64,000 nucleotides of DNA from Halpernia humi (GCF_900108025.1 NZ_FNUS01000001.1:372001-436000), one strand, 5' to 3'; shown: positions 34,678 to 43,711, counted from the stretch's first letter. The notes: generated by a model not told the origin, from the letters alone. Translations and numbers: made by a program.

Positions 34678-35277
34678 TTATAAACTATCATGCCACTCGA
34701 AAATGCTTTTAATAATTAAAAAAGGAAGCGCAGAAATTATATAAAAGTAAATGCTTTTAGTAAACCTTACATCCAAAAAATGCTGGCTTCCGAAATGTAT
34801 AACGGCGCCTAAAATAATGGAAACGTGCAGAATAAGCATTCTATTAGAAAAAACACCAAAGTTTTGATTGGCATAGAAAATATTTTTTTCTGAATTAAAA
34901 TAAAGCACGGCAAAAATGAGCATTAATAAAATATTCAAATTAAATGTTGTATTTCTAAAGAAGAAAACTTGAAAATTTAACATTATTAAATCCTCATTTC
35001 TAAAAGCAAACACAAAACCGAATAGCACTATAATAAATATAAAATAAATGAACATCAAAAAAAATGAAGAGGAAACCAATTTTGCAGAATTAATGAAATT
35101 TTTCGTCTTTTTAAAGTTAATGATTATAACGGTAAATATCTCGATAAGCGCTTGCCACCAAAAGAGATAAAGCATATAAAAGACTGAAATTTCTTTGTTA
35201 TAAAGCGCATAAATACTAAGAACCAAAGTTCCTAGAAAACTAAAATACCGAAGATTTAATTGCTCAATTATTTTCAT
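34678..35277 (-). CDS. Polytopic membrane protein of unknown function (DUF6498-like)
   Basis: The protein has 199 residues from the ATG at 35277. The TTG just before it is not needed. Six hydrophobic segments are visible. The early motif YLFWWQALIEIFTVII resembles the WWQ-type segment of a Bacteroidota DUF of unknown function (I think DUF6498, low certainty). No catalytic residues can be pointed to. It is upstream of, and reads in the same direction as, the secreted protein gene ending at 33559, with about 100 bp between them. Confidence 0.65.
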   Translation of the reverse strand: MKIIEQLNLRYFSFLGTLVLSIYALYNKEISVFYMLYLFWWQALIEIFTVIIINFKKTKNFINSAKLVSSSFFLMFIYFIFIIVLFGFVFAFRNEDLIMLNFQVFFFRNTTFNLNILLMLIFAVLYFNSEKNIFYANQNFGVFSNRMLILHVSIILGAVIHFGSQHFLDVRFTKSIYFYIISALPFLIIKSIFEWHDSL

Positions 35278-35392
35278 CAAAAAATATAATAAACAAAATA
35301 AATAAAAATTAGCAAGACCTAAAATACGGCAAATGACCTATTGAAAGGAAACTTGTTTATGTATAAATTTGGAATTATAAAAAACGATTAAA

Positions 35393-36226
35393 ATGTTAAA
35401 AAAAATCTTACTTACCGCCGTATTTCTGTTTAGTTTCCAAATTTTGTTTGGGATAGATACCGAAACCAGATATTTTAACGCCGACCAAACGAAGGCTCAA
35501 GTGCAAAATGTTTTGAAGGAATTTCAAACTGCTTATGCCAATAGTAAGTACAAAGCAACCTTTACAAATAAAATTTCTGATGATGATTATACCATAAATT
35601 ACTCACTTTTTTCTGGTAACGCAGAAACCAAAATTTTAATGAATTATCAATTCTTTACCGATCACATTGTTCTCAGTATTTTGGATGCCACATTTATTTC
35701 TGCAAGTGGGAAAATTATAAAACTCTCCGCAAACCATGAAAATGAAAAAGTGGTATCGCTTTATAATCTTTCGAAAAAACAATTTATAGATGATGTTTTT
35801 ACATATTTAAAAATATCAGAAAACAAAACACCTTCTTCTCTTACAGAAAATTCTGTAACCAAAAATTATCTTTCAGCAGATAATAGAGAATCGGCGAAAA
35901 ATTTTGCCAAAACTTACAGAGAAACTGTTCTTGCAAAAAAATATAGCATTAAATACATCGGAAATCCAGAATCTAACAATTATGATGTAGAATATAAAGT
36001 GGAAGATAGTTTAGGGTATGCCATAATGGTTGTAAATTATGATTTTCGCATTAAAGATTTTACAATTACCTTGAAATCTGCCAACTATGTAAATAAAAAA
36101 ACGGGCGCTTCAACGGTGCTATCAAAAAACAGTACAGTAGAAGCGGTGGCAAAATATTATGAAACTACAAAAAAACTATTGGTGACGCTACATTCAGAAT
36201 ACATTGCACCGAATTTGAATAAATAG
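35393..36226 (+). CDS. Secreted protein of unknown function
   Basis: The 277-residue protein has a signal peptide (MLKKILLTAVFLFSFQILFG). The mature part seems to repeat a module. One unit around 35-105 (FNADQTKAQVQNVLKEFQTAY, then YKATFTNKISDDDYTINYSL) and a second around 165-240 (ADNRESAKNFAKTYRETVLAK, then YSIKYIGNPESNNYDVEYKV) share helix, Tyr-rich strand and strand in the same order. No family is recognised. It is followed 15 bp later by another secreted gene, suggesting a two-gene operon. Confidence 0.7.
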   Translation: MLKKILLTAVFLFSFQILFGIDTETRYFNADQTKAQVQNVLKEFQTAYANSKYKATFTNKISDDDYTINYSLFSGNAETKILMNYQFFTDHIVLSILDATFISASGKIIKLSANHENEKVVSLYNLSKKQFIDDVFTYLKISENKTPSSLTENSVTKNYLSADNRESAKNFAKTYRETVLAKKYSIKYIGNPESNNYDVEYKVEDSLGYAIMVVNYDFRIKDFTITLKSANYVNKKTGASTVLSKNSTVEAVAKYYETTKKLLVTLHSEYIAPNLNK

Positions 36227-36241
36227 GAAAATATTTTAAAA

Positions 36242-37246
36242 ATGAAAAAATATGCGTTTCTGTTTCTAATTTTTAGTTTAAATATTTTTTGCCTTGCTCA
36301 AAGTTTACCAAAGCTAAGCCCAATAGATTTTGGTTATAGCAACGGCGTAAAAAGTATAAATTCTGTAAAATATTTTGTTGATGGTGATTCATTGCAAAAG
36401 TTAGAAGAAAATTACTATTATTTTGGCCCGAATAAAAAAATAATGGTTTTTACTGAAAAAGATTTGCGTAATAAAGGTGCTAAAAAATCAACTATTTACA
36501 AATATGAAAATGATGAAGTAAAATCTGAAAAATATAATGCGGGAAATGAATACCAAGATTATGAAGTAAGTTACCAATATGATGCAGACAAATCTTTGCT
36601 AAGTTCGCAATATATTTCAAAGTATATTAATCTAAATAAGAAATATAATTTCACCGGCAATAAACTTTCTTCGGTAATCACAACCAATGAAATGGGAAAA
36701 TCTGAAGAGTCTTATTTTTATAATAATTTTGGCGATTTATACGCCATTCACAATACAGAAACGGTTGGAAAGGGTAGTGAAACCATCGTAACATTATTTA
36801 AAAATAATAGAGAAATTGCAAGATACAGCACATCTAAAAGCAGAAGAATTGGGTTAAATTATATCACAAATTCTAAAGAATTTTCTTACGCAACTTCTGA
36901 TGAATCAATCAAAAAGGAATTAGAAACTTTAGAATTATTCTTAAAACAAAACAAGTCTAAAGATTTGATTGTGGCCCAGAAAATCGAAATGATTTTGAAA
37001 AAAGCAAAAAATTCTGAATTGATTTCGGCAAAATTTTTCATAAGAAATGCGAAAGGAGATCCAGAAGCGTCTGCAGAATTAGAAGTACCTTTTGAAGATT
37101 TAAAAATAGTTGCATTTTACAGAATAGATTACTCAAATGGCTCAATAGAAGGAAGTACAGACTTTCAAAAACATCATTTCCAAGATTTTCAAAATAGGAT
37201 TGAGACCGAAAAACAAGTAGGTTTGCTAAGCAAAAATTTAAATTAA
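36242..37246 (+). CDS. Secreted protein of unknown function, YD-repeat-like strands
   Basis: The 334-residue exported protein has a signal peptide ending CLAQS near residue 20. Residues 60-190 consist of short Tyr-rich strand pairs (such as STIYKYENDEVKSEKYNAG and SYQYDADKSLL) that resemble the YD/RHS-type or MORN-like hairpin repeats of Bacteroidota proteins. The C-terminal third is helical and then mixed. No enzyme motif is seen. It is probably cotranscribed with the secreted gene upstream. Confidence 0.7.
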   Translation: MKKYAFLFLIFSLNIFCLAQSLPKLSPIDFGYSNGVKSINSVKYFVDGDSLQKLEENYYYFGPNKKIMVFTEKDLRNKGAKKSTIYKYENDEVKSEKYNAGNEYQDYEVSYQYDADKSLLSSQYISKYINLNKKYNFTGNKLSSVITTNEMGKSEESYFYNNFGDLYAIHNTETVGKGSETIVTLFKNNREIARYSTSKSRRIGLNYITNSKEFSYATSDESIKKELETLELFLKQNKSKDLIVAQKIEMILKKAKNSELISAKFFIRNAKGDPEASAELEVPFEDLKIVAFYRIDYSNGSIEGSTDFQKHHFQDFQNRIETEKQVGLLSKNLN

Positions 37247-37419
37247 AGATTAATATTATAGCCTACAATTATTATTTAAATTAAATTTCGCCGACTGTAT
37301 TGAAAAGTTTGAGTTTTATGCTTAAACTTTTTTAGCTTTAAAATGACTTTAAAATTGCAAACTCAATAAAAAATTTTCTTCAATTTTAGAAATTAATTCA
37401 TATTTAACGAGATTTTAAG

Positions 37420-37427
37420 TATATTTG
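37420..37427 (+). promoter_or_regulatory. Bacteroidota -7 promoter box for secDF
   Basis: TATATTTG matches TAnnTTTG, 35 nt before the ATG at 37463. Confidence 0.55.
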
Positions 37428-37462
37428 CCGCCTATAATTTTTAATGTAGTAAATACAAAACA

Positions 37463-40381
37463 ATGCAAGGAAAAGGACTTATTGTTACGATAGCAGTTAT
37501 TTTAGGACTGATTTGTTTAAGCGCTCTAGCGCCGACATTTTATGCATATAGAATAGAAAATCGTGCCGAAGCAATTGCAGGGAACGATCCTGTGAAATAT
37601 AAACAGGAAATAGCCAGACTTTCTAAAGAAACGCTGAATTTAGGATTTAAAAAACTAGATTACAAAACGGCTCACGACAATGAAATGAAATTGGGTCTAG
37701 ATTTAAAAGGCGGTATTAACGTTTTGCTAGAAATTAATCAGAAAGATTTAATTAATGATCTTACCAATTATTCTACTAATCCGGTTTTACTTGAAGCATT
37801 AAATAGAACGGATGAACTTCAAAAACATTCTACAAAAAATTATATTGATGATTTCTTTACAGAGTTTGCTGCGGTAAACAAAGAAAAAGGAACGAATTTA
37901 AAATTAGCCGATCCAGAAATTTTCGGAAACCAAGGTTTAAGTGAAATTAAATTTAATACAAGCGATGAGCAGGTAAAAGCTATCGTGAAAAAGAAAATAG
38001 AAGCCTCCATCGGAACGGCTTATGAAGTTATTAAAACCAGAATCGATAAAATTGGTGCAGTTCAGCCAAACGTGCAGCGTGTTCCTGGAACGGCGCGTAT
38101 TTTTGTGGAAATGCCTGGTATAAAAGATATTGATCGGGTTAAAAAATTACTTCAATCTTCGGCAAAACTACAATTTTGGGAAGTTCAAACCATCCAAGAG
38201 GTTGGGCCATATTTTCAGGAATTAGCGCAATTAATTGCTACCAAAGGCGATTCTATGGGTGTGAGTAAAAAAACAAATCTTATAAATTTACTTCAACTTG
38301 GTACTTCTCCTTCCCAAGGAGCTGCTAACGTAAAATTATCAGATACTGCGGCTGTAAACAAAATTTTGAATAGTAAAATTGCAATCAACGCAAGACCTTC
38401 AAATATAAAATACACCCAATTTCTTTGGGGTTACAAACCAGAACAAAGCAATCCTACAAATTTAGTGTTATACGCTATCCGTGGCAATATTACAGGTAAA
38501 GCACCAGTAGATGGAGCAGTAGAAAGTGCAAACGTAAATTATGACGAACTCGGTAGAGTAGTTGTAGATATGCAAATGGATTCTAAAGGTTCTAAAGAAT
38601 GGAAATCTTTAACAGAAAAAAATATCCACAAACAAGTGGCCGTAACTTTAGATGGAAGAGTTTACACTGCGCCAAATGTGCAAAGTGTAATTCCGAACGG
38701 AAGAACGCAAATTTCAGGAAATTTCACTCCAGAAGAAGCCAAAGATTTAGTGGATGTTTTAAGCGCAGGTAAATTGCCAGCAGGAGCAAAAATCGTACAA
38801 TCGGCTGTTGTAGGACCATCTTTGGGTGCAGAATCTATCCACGCAGGAATGCTTTCTTTTGTGATCGCATTTTGTATCATTATTGTTTATATTATTTTCT
38901 ATTACGGTGGTGCAGGAGTTTATGCAGTAATCGCGATGATCATCAATCTATTTTTCATTTTTGGAATTATGGATTCTATAGATGCAACTTTAACCCTTCC
39001 GGGGATTGCAGGTATCGTTCTTACAATGGCGCTCGCGGTAGATACAAACGTTATTATTTATGAAAGGACAAAAGAAGAACTCTTTGCCGGCAAAAATATT
39101 TTAGAAGCCTACAAAGACGGTTTCAAACACGCACTTTCCGCAATTATTGATGGTCACGCCACTACATTACTAACCGCTGCAGTTCTATTTTTCTTCGGAA
39201 CTGGTCCTATTAAAGGTTTTGCGGTTACTTTAGGTATTGGTTTGATGATGACTTTCTTTACTTCGGTTTTACTTTCTAGAGTTATGATTTTTACTCGTTT
39301 AAATAAAGGTAAAAAATTATCTGTTTGGACGGCAGCATCCAAAAACATCTTTAGAAATGTATGGATCGATTTTATTGGGAAAAGAAAATACACTTACATT
39401 TTTTCAATTCTACTTACGGTAGGAAGTTTGGTTTCCATTTTTACCAATAGTTTTAAATTTGGTATTGATTTTACCGGAGGAAGAAACTATGTTGTAAAAT
39501 TTGAAAAACCTGTAAATGCTGCACAAGTTCAGAAAAATTTAGCAGTTCTTTTCAAAACAGCCAATGGAAAAAATAGTTCTGTAGAAGCAAAAACTTTCGG
39601 GACGGATAATCAATTGAAAATTTCAACAGATTATTTAATAGATGAGGCTTCTTTAAAAGCAGATCAAACCATTGAAGCAAAATTATTTCAAGGTTTAAAA
39701 CCAGATCTACCTGCAAATATCACATTGCAAGAATTCAAATCTGCAGATGTTGATAAAGCGGGGATTGTATCTTCCACCAAAGTAGGACCAACCGTTGCAG
39801 ACGACATTAAAACAGGAGGGACAAAAGCTTTCTTAATTGCCATCTTTGGGATATTTATTTACATTTTATTAAGATTTAAAAAATGGCAATTCTCCTTAGG
39901 TGCTATTGTTGCTCTGGTTCACGATTCAGTCATTATTTTGGGTGCTTACTCTTTATTTTATAAATATGCGCCGTTTAATATGGAAATTAATCAGGATTTT
40001 ATTGCCGCAATTCTTACCGTCATTGGGTATTCCATTAATGATACGGTAATTGTATTTGATAGAATTCGAGAATATTTACGCGAGAAAAAATCCATTTCTT
40101 TGGCAGGATTGTTTGATGATTCAATTTCCAGTACTTTGGGTAGAACTTTTAATACTTCATTTACCACATTATTGGTAATTTTAGCCATCTTTATCTTCGG
40201 TGGAGAAAACCTACGTGGCTTTATGTTTGCCTTGCTTTTGGGTATTGGTTTCGGTACTTATTCCTCCATATTTGTGGCTTCAGCAATCGCATACGATTTA
40301 TTAAAAGGGAAAGGAAAAGCGTCAGATGAAAAACTACACGGTTTCACAAGTTCTAGCAAAGAACTACCGCTTAAAAAGTAG
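37463..40381 (+). CDS. secDF: Protein translocase subunit SecDF (fused)
   Basis: The 972-residue fusion of SecD and SecF is the usual form in Bacteroidota. SecD has a first helix, the DLKGGINVLLE motif, a large periplasmic P1 domain and five more helices. SecF starts near residue 630 with a new first helix, FGIDFTGGRNYVVKF, and a second six-helix bundle containing AILTVIGYSINDTVIVFDRIRE. It uses the proton gradient to pull preproteins through SecYEG. It is a single-gene unit with promoter and terminator. Confidence 0.96.
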   Translation: MQGKGLIVTIAVILGLICLSALAPTFYAYRIENRAEAIAGNDPVKYKQEIARLSKETLNLGFKKLDYKTAHDNEMKLGLDLKGGINVLLEINQKDLINDLTNYSTNPVLLEALNRTDELQKHSTKNYIDDFFTEFAAVNKEKGTNLKLADPEIFGNQGLSEIKFNTSDEQVKAIVKKKIEASIGTAYEVIKTRIDKIGAVQPNVQRVPGTARIFVEMPGIKDIDRVKKLLQSSAKLQFWEVQTIQEVGPYFQELAQLIATKGDSMGVSKKTNLINLLQLGTSPSQGAANVKLSDTAAVNKILNSKIAINARPSNIKYTQFLWGYKPEQSNPTNLVLYAIRGNITGKAPVDGAVESANVNYDELGRVVVDMQMDSKGSKEWKSLTEKNIHKQVAVTLDGRVYTAPNVQSVIPNGRTQISGNFTPEEAKDLVDVLSAGKLPAGAKIVQSAVVGPSLGAESIHAGMLSFVIAFCIIIVYIIFYYGGAGVYAVIAMIINLFFIFGIMDSIDATLTLPGIAGIVLTMALAVDTNVIIYERTKEELFAGKNILEAYKDGFKHALSAIIDGHATTLLTAAVLFFFGTGPIKGFAVTLGIGLMMTFFTSVLLSRVMIFTRLNKGKKLSVWTAASKNIFRNVWIDFIGKRKYTYIFSILLTVGSLVSIFTNSFKFGIDFTGGRNYVVKFEKPVNAAQVQKNLAVLFKTANGKNSSVEAKTFGTDNQLKISTDYLIDEASLKADQTIEAKLFQGLKPDLPANITLQEFKSADVDKAGIVSSTKVGPTVADDIKTGGTKAFLIAIFGIFIYILLRFKKWQFSLGAIVALVHDSVIILGAYSLFYKYAPFNMEINQDFIAAILTVIGYSINDTVIVFDRIREYLREKKSISLAGLFDDSISSTLGRTFNTSFTTLLVILAIFIFGGENLRGFMFALLLGIGFGTYSSIFVASAIAYDLLKGKGKASDEKLHGFTSSSKELPLKK

Positions 40382-40407
40382 AATCAAACGTTTACATAAA
40401 AAAAATG

Positions 40408-40440
40408 CCGTTTTGACAATCTTGTCGGAACGGTTTTTTT
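40408..40440 (+). terminator. Terminator of secDF
   Basis: CCGTTTTGACAA pairs with TTGTCGGAACGG (two G-U pairs), with a minimal loop, and is followed by T7. Confidence 0.88.
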
Positions 40441-40551
40441 GTATAAAAATTTTCGATATTATATTTAAAATTAATTATTTTTAAAAAAAAATTGTAAGAA
40501 CGAGGCTTTTGGCGCGTTCAATTGCATGAATGTGTTCAAAAAATAACAAAA

Positions 40552-41205
40552 ATGTGTTACAGAGTCAATACCAATTTTTCCATAAAACAGGCAGAAAAAT
40601 ACTACGATGCCAAAGAAACTGATCTCGATTATCAGCCAGAAGATGAAATAAATGGTTTTAGCCATCCAAAAACTGCCGTCATTCTAGATATTGCGCCTAC
40701 TGAAATTCTCACAGCACAATGGGGTTTGATGCCAATTTGGGCTAAAGAAGATTTCCTAAAAAAAACCAATACTTTAAACGCAAAAATTGAAACTGCAGAA
40801 ACACTTAATTCTTACAAAAATTCCACTAAAAACCGCTGTTTAATTCCTGTGAAATCTTTTTACGAATGGCAATGGCAAGATGCAAAAGGAAAAAATAAAA
40901 GAAAATTTGAAATCGCAATCAAAGATTCAACGCTTTTTTCTTTAGCAGGAATTTACAGCCTTTGGGAAAACCCAGAAACTGGCAAAGAGCTTTACACTTA
41001 TAGCATTGTAACCACAAAAGCGAACGAATTGATGAGTAAAATCCACAACATAAAGAAAAGAATGCCCATTTGTTTAGCGCAAAATAATCACAAAAAATGG
41101 CTTGAAGGAAATCCACTCGAAGATTTTTCATTTCCAAACCTAAACCCAAATCTCGCGGCTGTAGAAAAAAGTGAAAATTTGTTTGCTGAACTTTTCCCGC
41201 TTTAA
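40552..41205 (+). CDS. yedK: SOS response-associated peptidase-family protein (SRAP, YedK/HMCES)
   Basis: SRAP proteins crosslink through their second-residue cysteine to abasic sites in single-stranded DNA and so shield them. The start is placed at the ATG at 40552 rather than an upstream in-frame TTG/ATG at 40522, because only this start yields MCYRVN with the catalytic Cys2. The other active-site residues are present: Asn76, Glu105 in FYEW and His165 in KIHNIKKRMP. The protein has 217 residues. It lies next to the S24 repressor and two translesion polymerases, which fits a DNA-damage role. Confidence 0.93.
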   Translation: MCYRVNTNFSIKQAEKYYDAKETDLDYQPEDEINGFSHPKTAVILDIAPTEILTAQWGLMPIWAKEDFLKKTNTLNAKIETAETLNSYKNSTKNRCLIPVKSFYEWQWQDAKGKNKRKFEIAIKDSTLFSLAGIYSLWENPETGKELYTYSIVTTKANELMSKIHNIKKRMPICLAQNNHKKWLEGNPLEDFSFPNLNPNLAAVEKSENLFAELFPL

Positions 41206-41252
41206 TAAAGTGCTTTTGATATTTTTAACGAATGAAATTTCCCGCTATTTTC

Positions 41253-41297
41253 ACTTTGCCAAAGTTTTAAAGCGCAAAGAAAATACTTTGGCAAAGT
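41253..41297. repeat. Inverted repeat of two 13-bp palindromes ACTTTG(C/G)CAAAGT
   Basis: ACTTTGCCAAAGT (41253-41265) and ACTTTGGCAAAGT (41285-41297) are reverse complements of one another, and each is itself a palindrome around its centre. T4 follows the right arm. It could terminate the SRAP gene and is of the same type as 8356-8398. The remaining 250 bp up to 41549 show nothing recognisable. Confidence 0.65.
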
Positions 41298-41549
41298 TTT
41301 TTAAGAGATTTTCATCTTATAAAATAGTAGGGTTTAATAATTTTTTTGAAAGAAACCTACAATATTCTACAAAATTAAACGACCTTGGAGTTTGTATAAA
41401 AAATCGCGAAATGCTACTAAAACGCATTTTTTTAACTTGACCAATAAACGATAAAAGTAGCACAGCAAAATTTTTACATTTTGCCCTCTTTAGAATGTCT
41501 TATTTAAAGTTAGTTTTTTCCCTCTTTTACGGCTAAAAAAGAACAGAAA

Positions 41550-42308
41550 TTAAATTAATTTCTTTCTCATCATCCCCTCGATATTTCGCAATTTACTCAT
41601 AATCAATTGCGTATCTAGTGCATCTTTCTCAAATTCTTTCGTATTAATACTACACGCATAACTCCAGATTTCTAAGATTTCAGAATACTTAATATCGTAA
41701 GGTTCGTAGAAATTATTATCAGATCCCACAGTCAGACTTTTTTCAGATTTTTCTAATAATCTTTTATAAACAATCCCTTCGTTTCTCGTGATGAAAATGT
41801 AGGTTTTTTTCTTTTTTAAATCATTTAAAGATTCCAAATATTTTCCCACAATATAAGTACCTTCACCATAAGGCGGCATAGAATCACCACTACTCGGGAA
41901 AGCACGAAATTTTCCGTTCCGCAAAAACGGTAGCGAAATATTTTGTAAACTTTCAATATATTCCGGATCGTTGTAGCCGCTCAAGTAACCCATCTGCGCT
42001 TTGTGCGGAATAATTTCTATCATATTTTCCCCTTTTAAATCTACGTTTACGGGTAAAACAATTCGGTTATCGGGCAACTTCATTATTTTGTCTAAAGGAT
42101 ATTTGCGCACATCCACAGACACCAATAAATCAATACTGATGTGGAAATATTTTGAAATTCTAAGTAAAATTTCTAAAGGTGGTTCAGAGGCGCCATCTTC
42201 GTATTTCGCATACCTTCCGCGCGTGATGAGAAGCTGATCCGCTATCTTTTGTTGAGAATATTTGAGTTGCGCTCTGAGATAGCGCATGTTATCAGATAAA
42301 ATTGACAT
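41550..42308 (-). CDS. XRE-S24 (LexA/CI-like) self-cleaving repressor
   Basis: The 252-residue regulator has an N-terminal XRE helix-turn-helix (residues 8-62, with YSQQKIADQLLITRGRYAKYE). A linker precedes an S24 peptidase domain with the Ser/Lys dyad: Ser143 in GDSMPP and Lys182 in GIVYKRL. The expected cleavage segment is KAQMGYLSGY, where Met106-Gly107 stands in place of the usual Ala-Gly. It is divergent from the Y-family polymerase gene, and the intervening 62 bp contain promoters for both and a palindrome. By analogy it represses the mutagenesis genes until DNA damage triggers cleavage (inference). Confidence 0.88.
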   Translation of the reverse strand: MSILSDNMRYLRAQLKYSQQKIADQLLITRGRYAKYEDGASEPPLEILLRISKYFHISIDLLVSVDVRKYPLDKIMKLPDNRIVLPVNVDLKGENMIEIIPHKAQMGYLSGYNDPEYIESLQNISLPFLRNGKFRAFPSSGDSMPPYGEGTYIVGKYLESLNDLKKKKTYIFITRNEGIVYKRLLEKSEKSLTVGSDNNFYEPYDIKYSEILEIWSYACSINTKEFEKDALDTQLIMSKLRNIEGMMRKKLI

Positions 42309-42326
42309 TGCTATAATTTATACCAA

Positions 42327-42367
42327 CAAATATACAAAAAAATGCTACAAAACGTAATAATTTTGTA
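42327..42367. promoter_or_regulatory. Divergent promoter region with operator-like palindrome
   Basis: Minus-strand -7 box TATATTTG (42334-42327) serves the S24 repressor. Plus-strand -7 box TAATTTTG (42358-42365) lies 5 nt before the dinB ATG. TACAAAA (42346-42352) and TTTTGTA (42361-42367) form a palindrome with an 8-nt spacer that covers the dinB -7 box. A further TACAAAA half-site (42333-42339) overlaps the repressor promoter. A repressor dimer here would control both genes. Confidence 0.65.
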
Positions 42368-42370
42368 CCC

Positions 42371-43525
42371 ATGGAAAGAGCAATTGTACACATGGATTTA
42401 GACACCTTTTTCGTTTCTTGCGAAAGACTTTTAAATTCTGAACTTCAGGGAAGGCCCATCATCATTGGCGGCGGCGATAGAGGCGTAGTAGCATCTTGTT
42501 CATACGAAGCCCGTTTTTTCGGCGTTCATTCTGCAATGCCAATTAAAATGGCTTTAAGATTATGTCCCGAAGCCAGAGTGATAAAAGGTGATATGGATCT
42601 GTATTCTAAAATGTCGCACACCGTCACAGAAATTATCCAAGAGCAAGTTCCCGTCGTAGAAAAAGCGAGTATTGATGAATTTTACCTCGATCTTTCTGGA
42701 ATGGATCGTTTTTTTGGCTGTTATAAATGGACGGGCGAAATTGCCAAATCTATCTTAAAAAATACCGGTTTACCCATCAGTTTTGCTTTATCGGATAACA
42801 AAACCGTTTCAAAAATCGGGACAGGTGAAGCCAAACCTTTAGGCAAAATGGAAATTAAAAAAAATTTGATAAAACCTTTTTTAAATCCATTATCAATTCG
42901 CAAAATTCCCATGGTTGGGAACGTTACTTTTCAATTATTATCACGAATTGGCATCCGAACCATCCAAACTTTATCCGAAATGCCACGCGAAGTTTTGCAA
43001 CAATTAATCGGTAAAAATGGCGGCGAACTTTGGCAAAAAGCGAACGGAATAGATCCAAACCCAGTCGTGCCTTATTCCGAAAGAAAATCCATCTCCTCCG
43101 AACACACATTTTCTGCAGATACCATAGATGTTGAAAACGTAAAAGCCCTAATCACAGGGATGGTAGAAGAACTCGCCTTTAAATTAAGAGAAGAAAAATG
43201 GCTCACTTCCGTCGTAGTCGTCAAAATCCGCTATTCTAATTTTGATACAGAAACCAAGCAGCACAAAATCGCCTACACTTCCGCCGATCACACACTAACA
43301 AAAGTGGCATTAGAATTATTTAAAAAACTCTACACACGCCGGATGAGATTAAGATTAATCGGCCTAAAATTCACCGGATTGGTCCATGGCAATCATCAAA
43401 TGAATTTGTTTGAAGACACCGAAGAACTCATGGCGCTCTACCAAACGATGGATAAAATCAAAAACCGATTTGGCGAAAATTCCGTCGGCAGAGCCTTGAG
43501 TTTTAAATATAATAGTTCAGTTTAA
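42371..43525 (+). CDS. dinB: Y-family DNA polymerase (DinB/UmuC type)
   Basis: The 384-residue translesion polymerase has intact catalytic motifs: HMDLDTFFVSCE near the start and KASIDEFYLDLSG in the palm. It is therefore not the inactive ImuB type. Helix-hairpin-helix and little-finger regions follow. QMNLFED near residue 343 fits the beta-clamp binding consensus. It is predicted to be repressed by the divergent S24 protein and to work with the DnaE-type polymerase downstream. The -7 box is 5 nt before the ATG, predicting almost no leader. Confidence 0.92.
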   Translation: MERAIVHMDLDTFFVSCERLLNSELQGRPIIIGGGDRGVVASCSYEARFFGVHSAMPIKMALRLCPEARVIKGDMDLYSKMSHTVTEIIQEQVPVVEKASIDEFYLDLSGMDRFFGCYKWTGEIAKSILKNTGLPISFALSDNKTVSKIGTGEAKPLGKMEIKKNLIKPFLNPLSIRKIPMVGNVTFQLLSRIGIRTIQTLSEMPREVLQQLIGKNGGELWQKANGIDPNPVVPYSERKSISSEHTFSADTIDVENVKALITGMVEELAFKLREEKWLTSVVVVKIRYSNFDTETKQHKIAYTSADHTLTKVALELFKKLYTRRMRLRLIGLKFTGLVHGNHQMNLFEDTEELMALYQTMDKIKNRFGENSVGRALSFKYNSSV

Positions 43526-43530
43526 ATTTT

Positions 43531-43600
43531 TTTTGGGCGCCTTTTCCGCCTTCCGTTCCCAATCCCGCCACGGCGGGGATTTCCACTCAAGTCGGGGCGC
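43531..43600 (+). repeat. Dispersed element with conserved ends and variable hairpin, copy 2
   Basis: TTTTGGGCGCCTTTTCCG and CTTCCGTTCCCA at the left, and TTCCACTCAAGTCGGGGCGC at the right, are the same ends as at 8144-8250. The middle is a GC hairpin (CCCGCC-AC-GGCGGG). It begins 6 nt after the dinB stop, in the direction of the gene. Confidence 0.8.
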
Positions 43601-43663
43601 GGTGAACGCCAAGAATTAAAGTTTAAAATGATTTAGAAGATTTTAATTTTTTTATCAATAGAA

Positions 43664-43711
43664 TCGGGCTTTAGCCCGATAAAAAATAACGAATATCAAT
43701 TGGCTTTAGCC
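43664..43711. repeat. Paired GGGCTTTAGCCC hairpins
   Basis: TCGGGCT-TT-AGCCCGA (43664-43679) is a perfect hairpin. GGCTTTAGCC recurs at 43702-43711, flanked by ATTGG and CCAAT that would extend the stem. The spacer between dinB and dnaE holds no other feature. The hairpins could end transcription, but they have no T run on the plus strand. Confidence 0.55.

Noticed and set aside
40522-40551. Longer start for the SRAP protein
   Set aside because: It would bury the catalytic Cys2; the ATG at 40552 gives the required Met-Cys start.
41171-41440. An 89-codon frame between the SRAP and repressor genes
   Set aside because: It begins inside the SRAP gene in another frame, covers an inverted repeat and has no domain; no promoter is visible.
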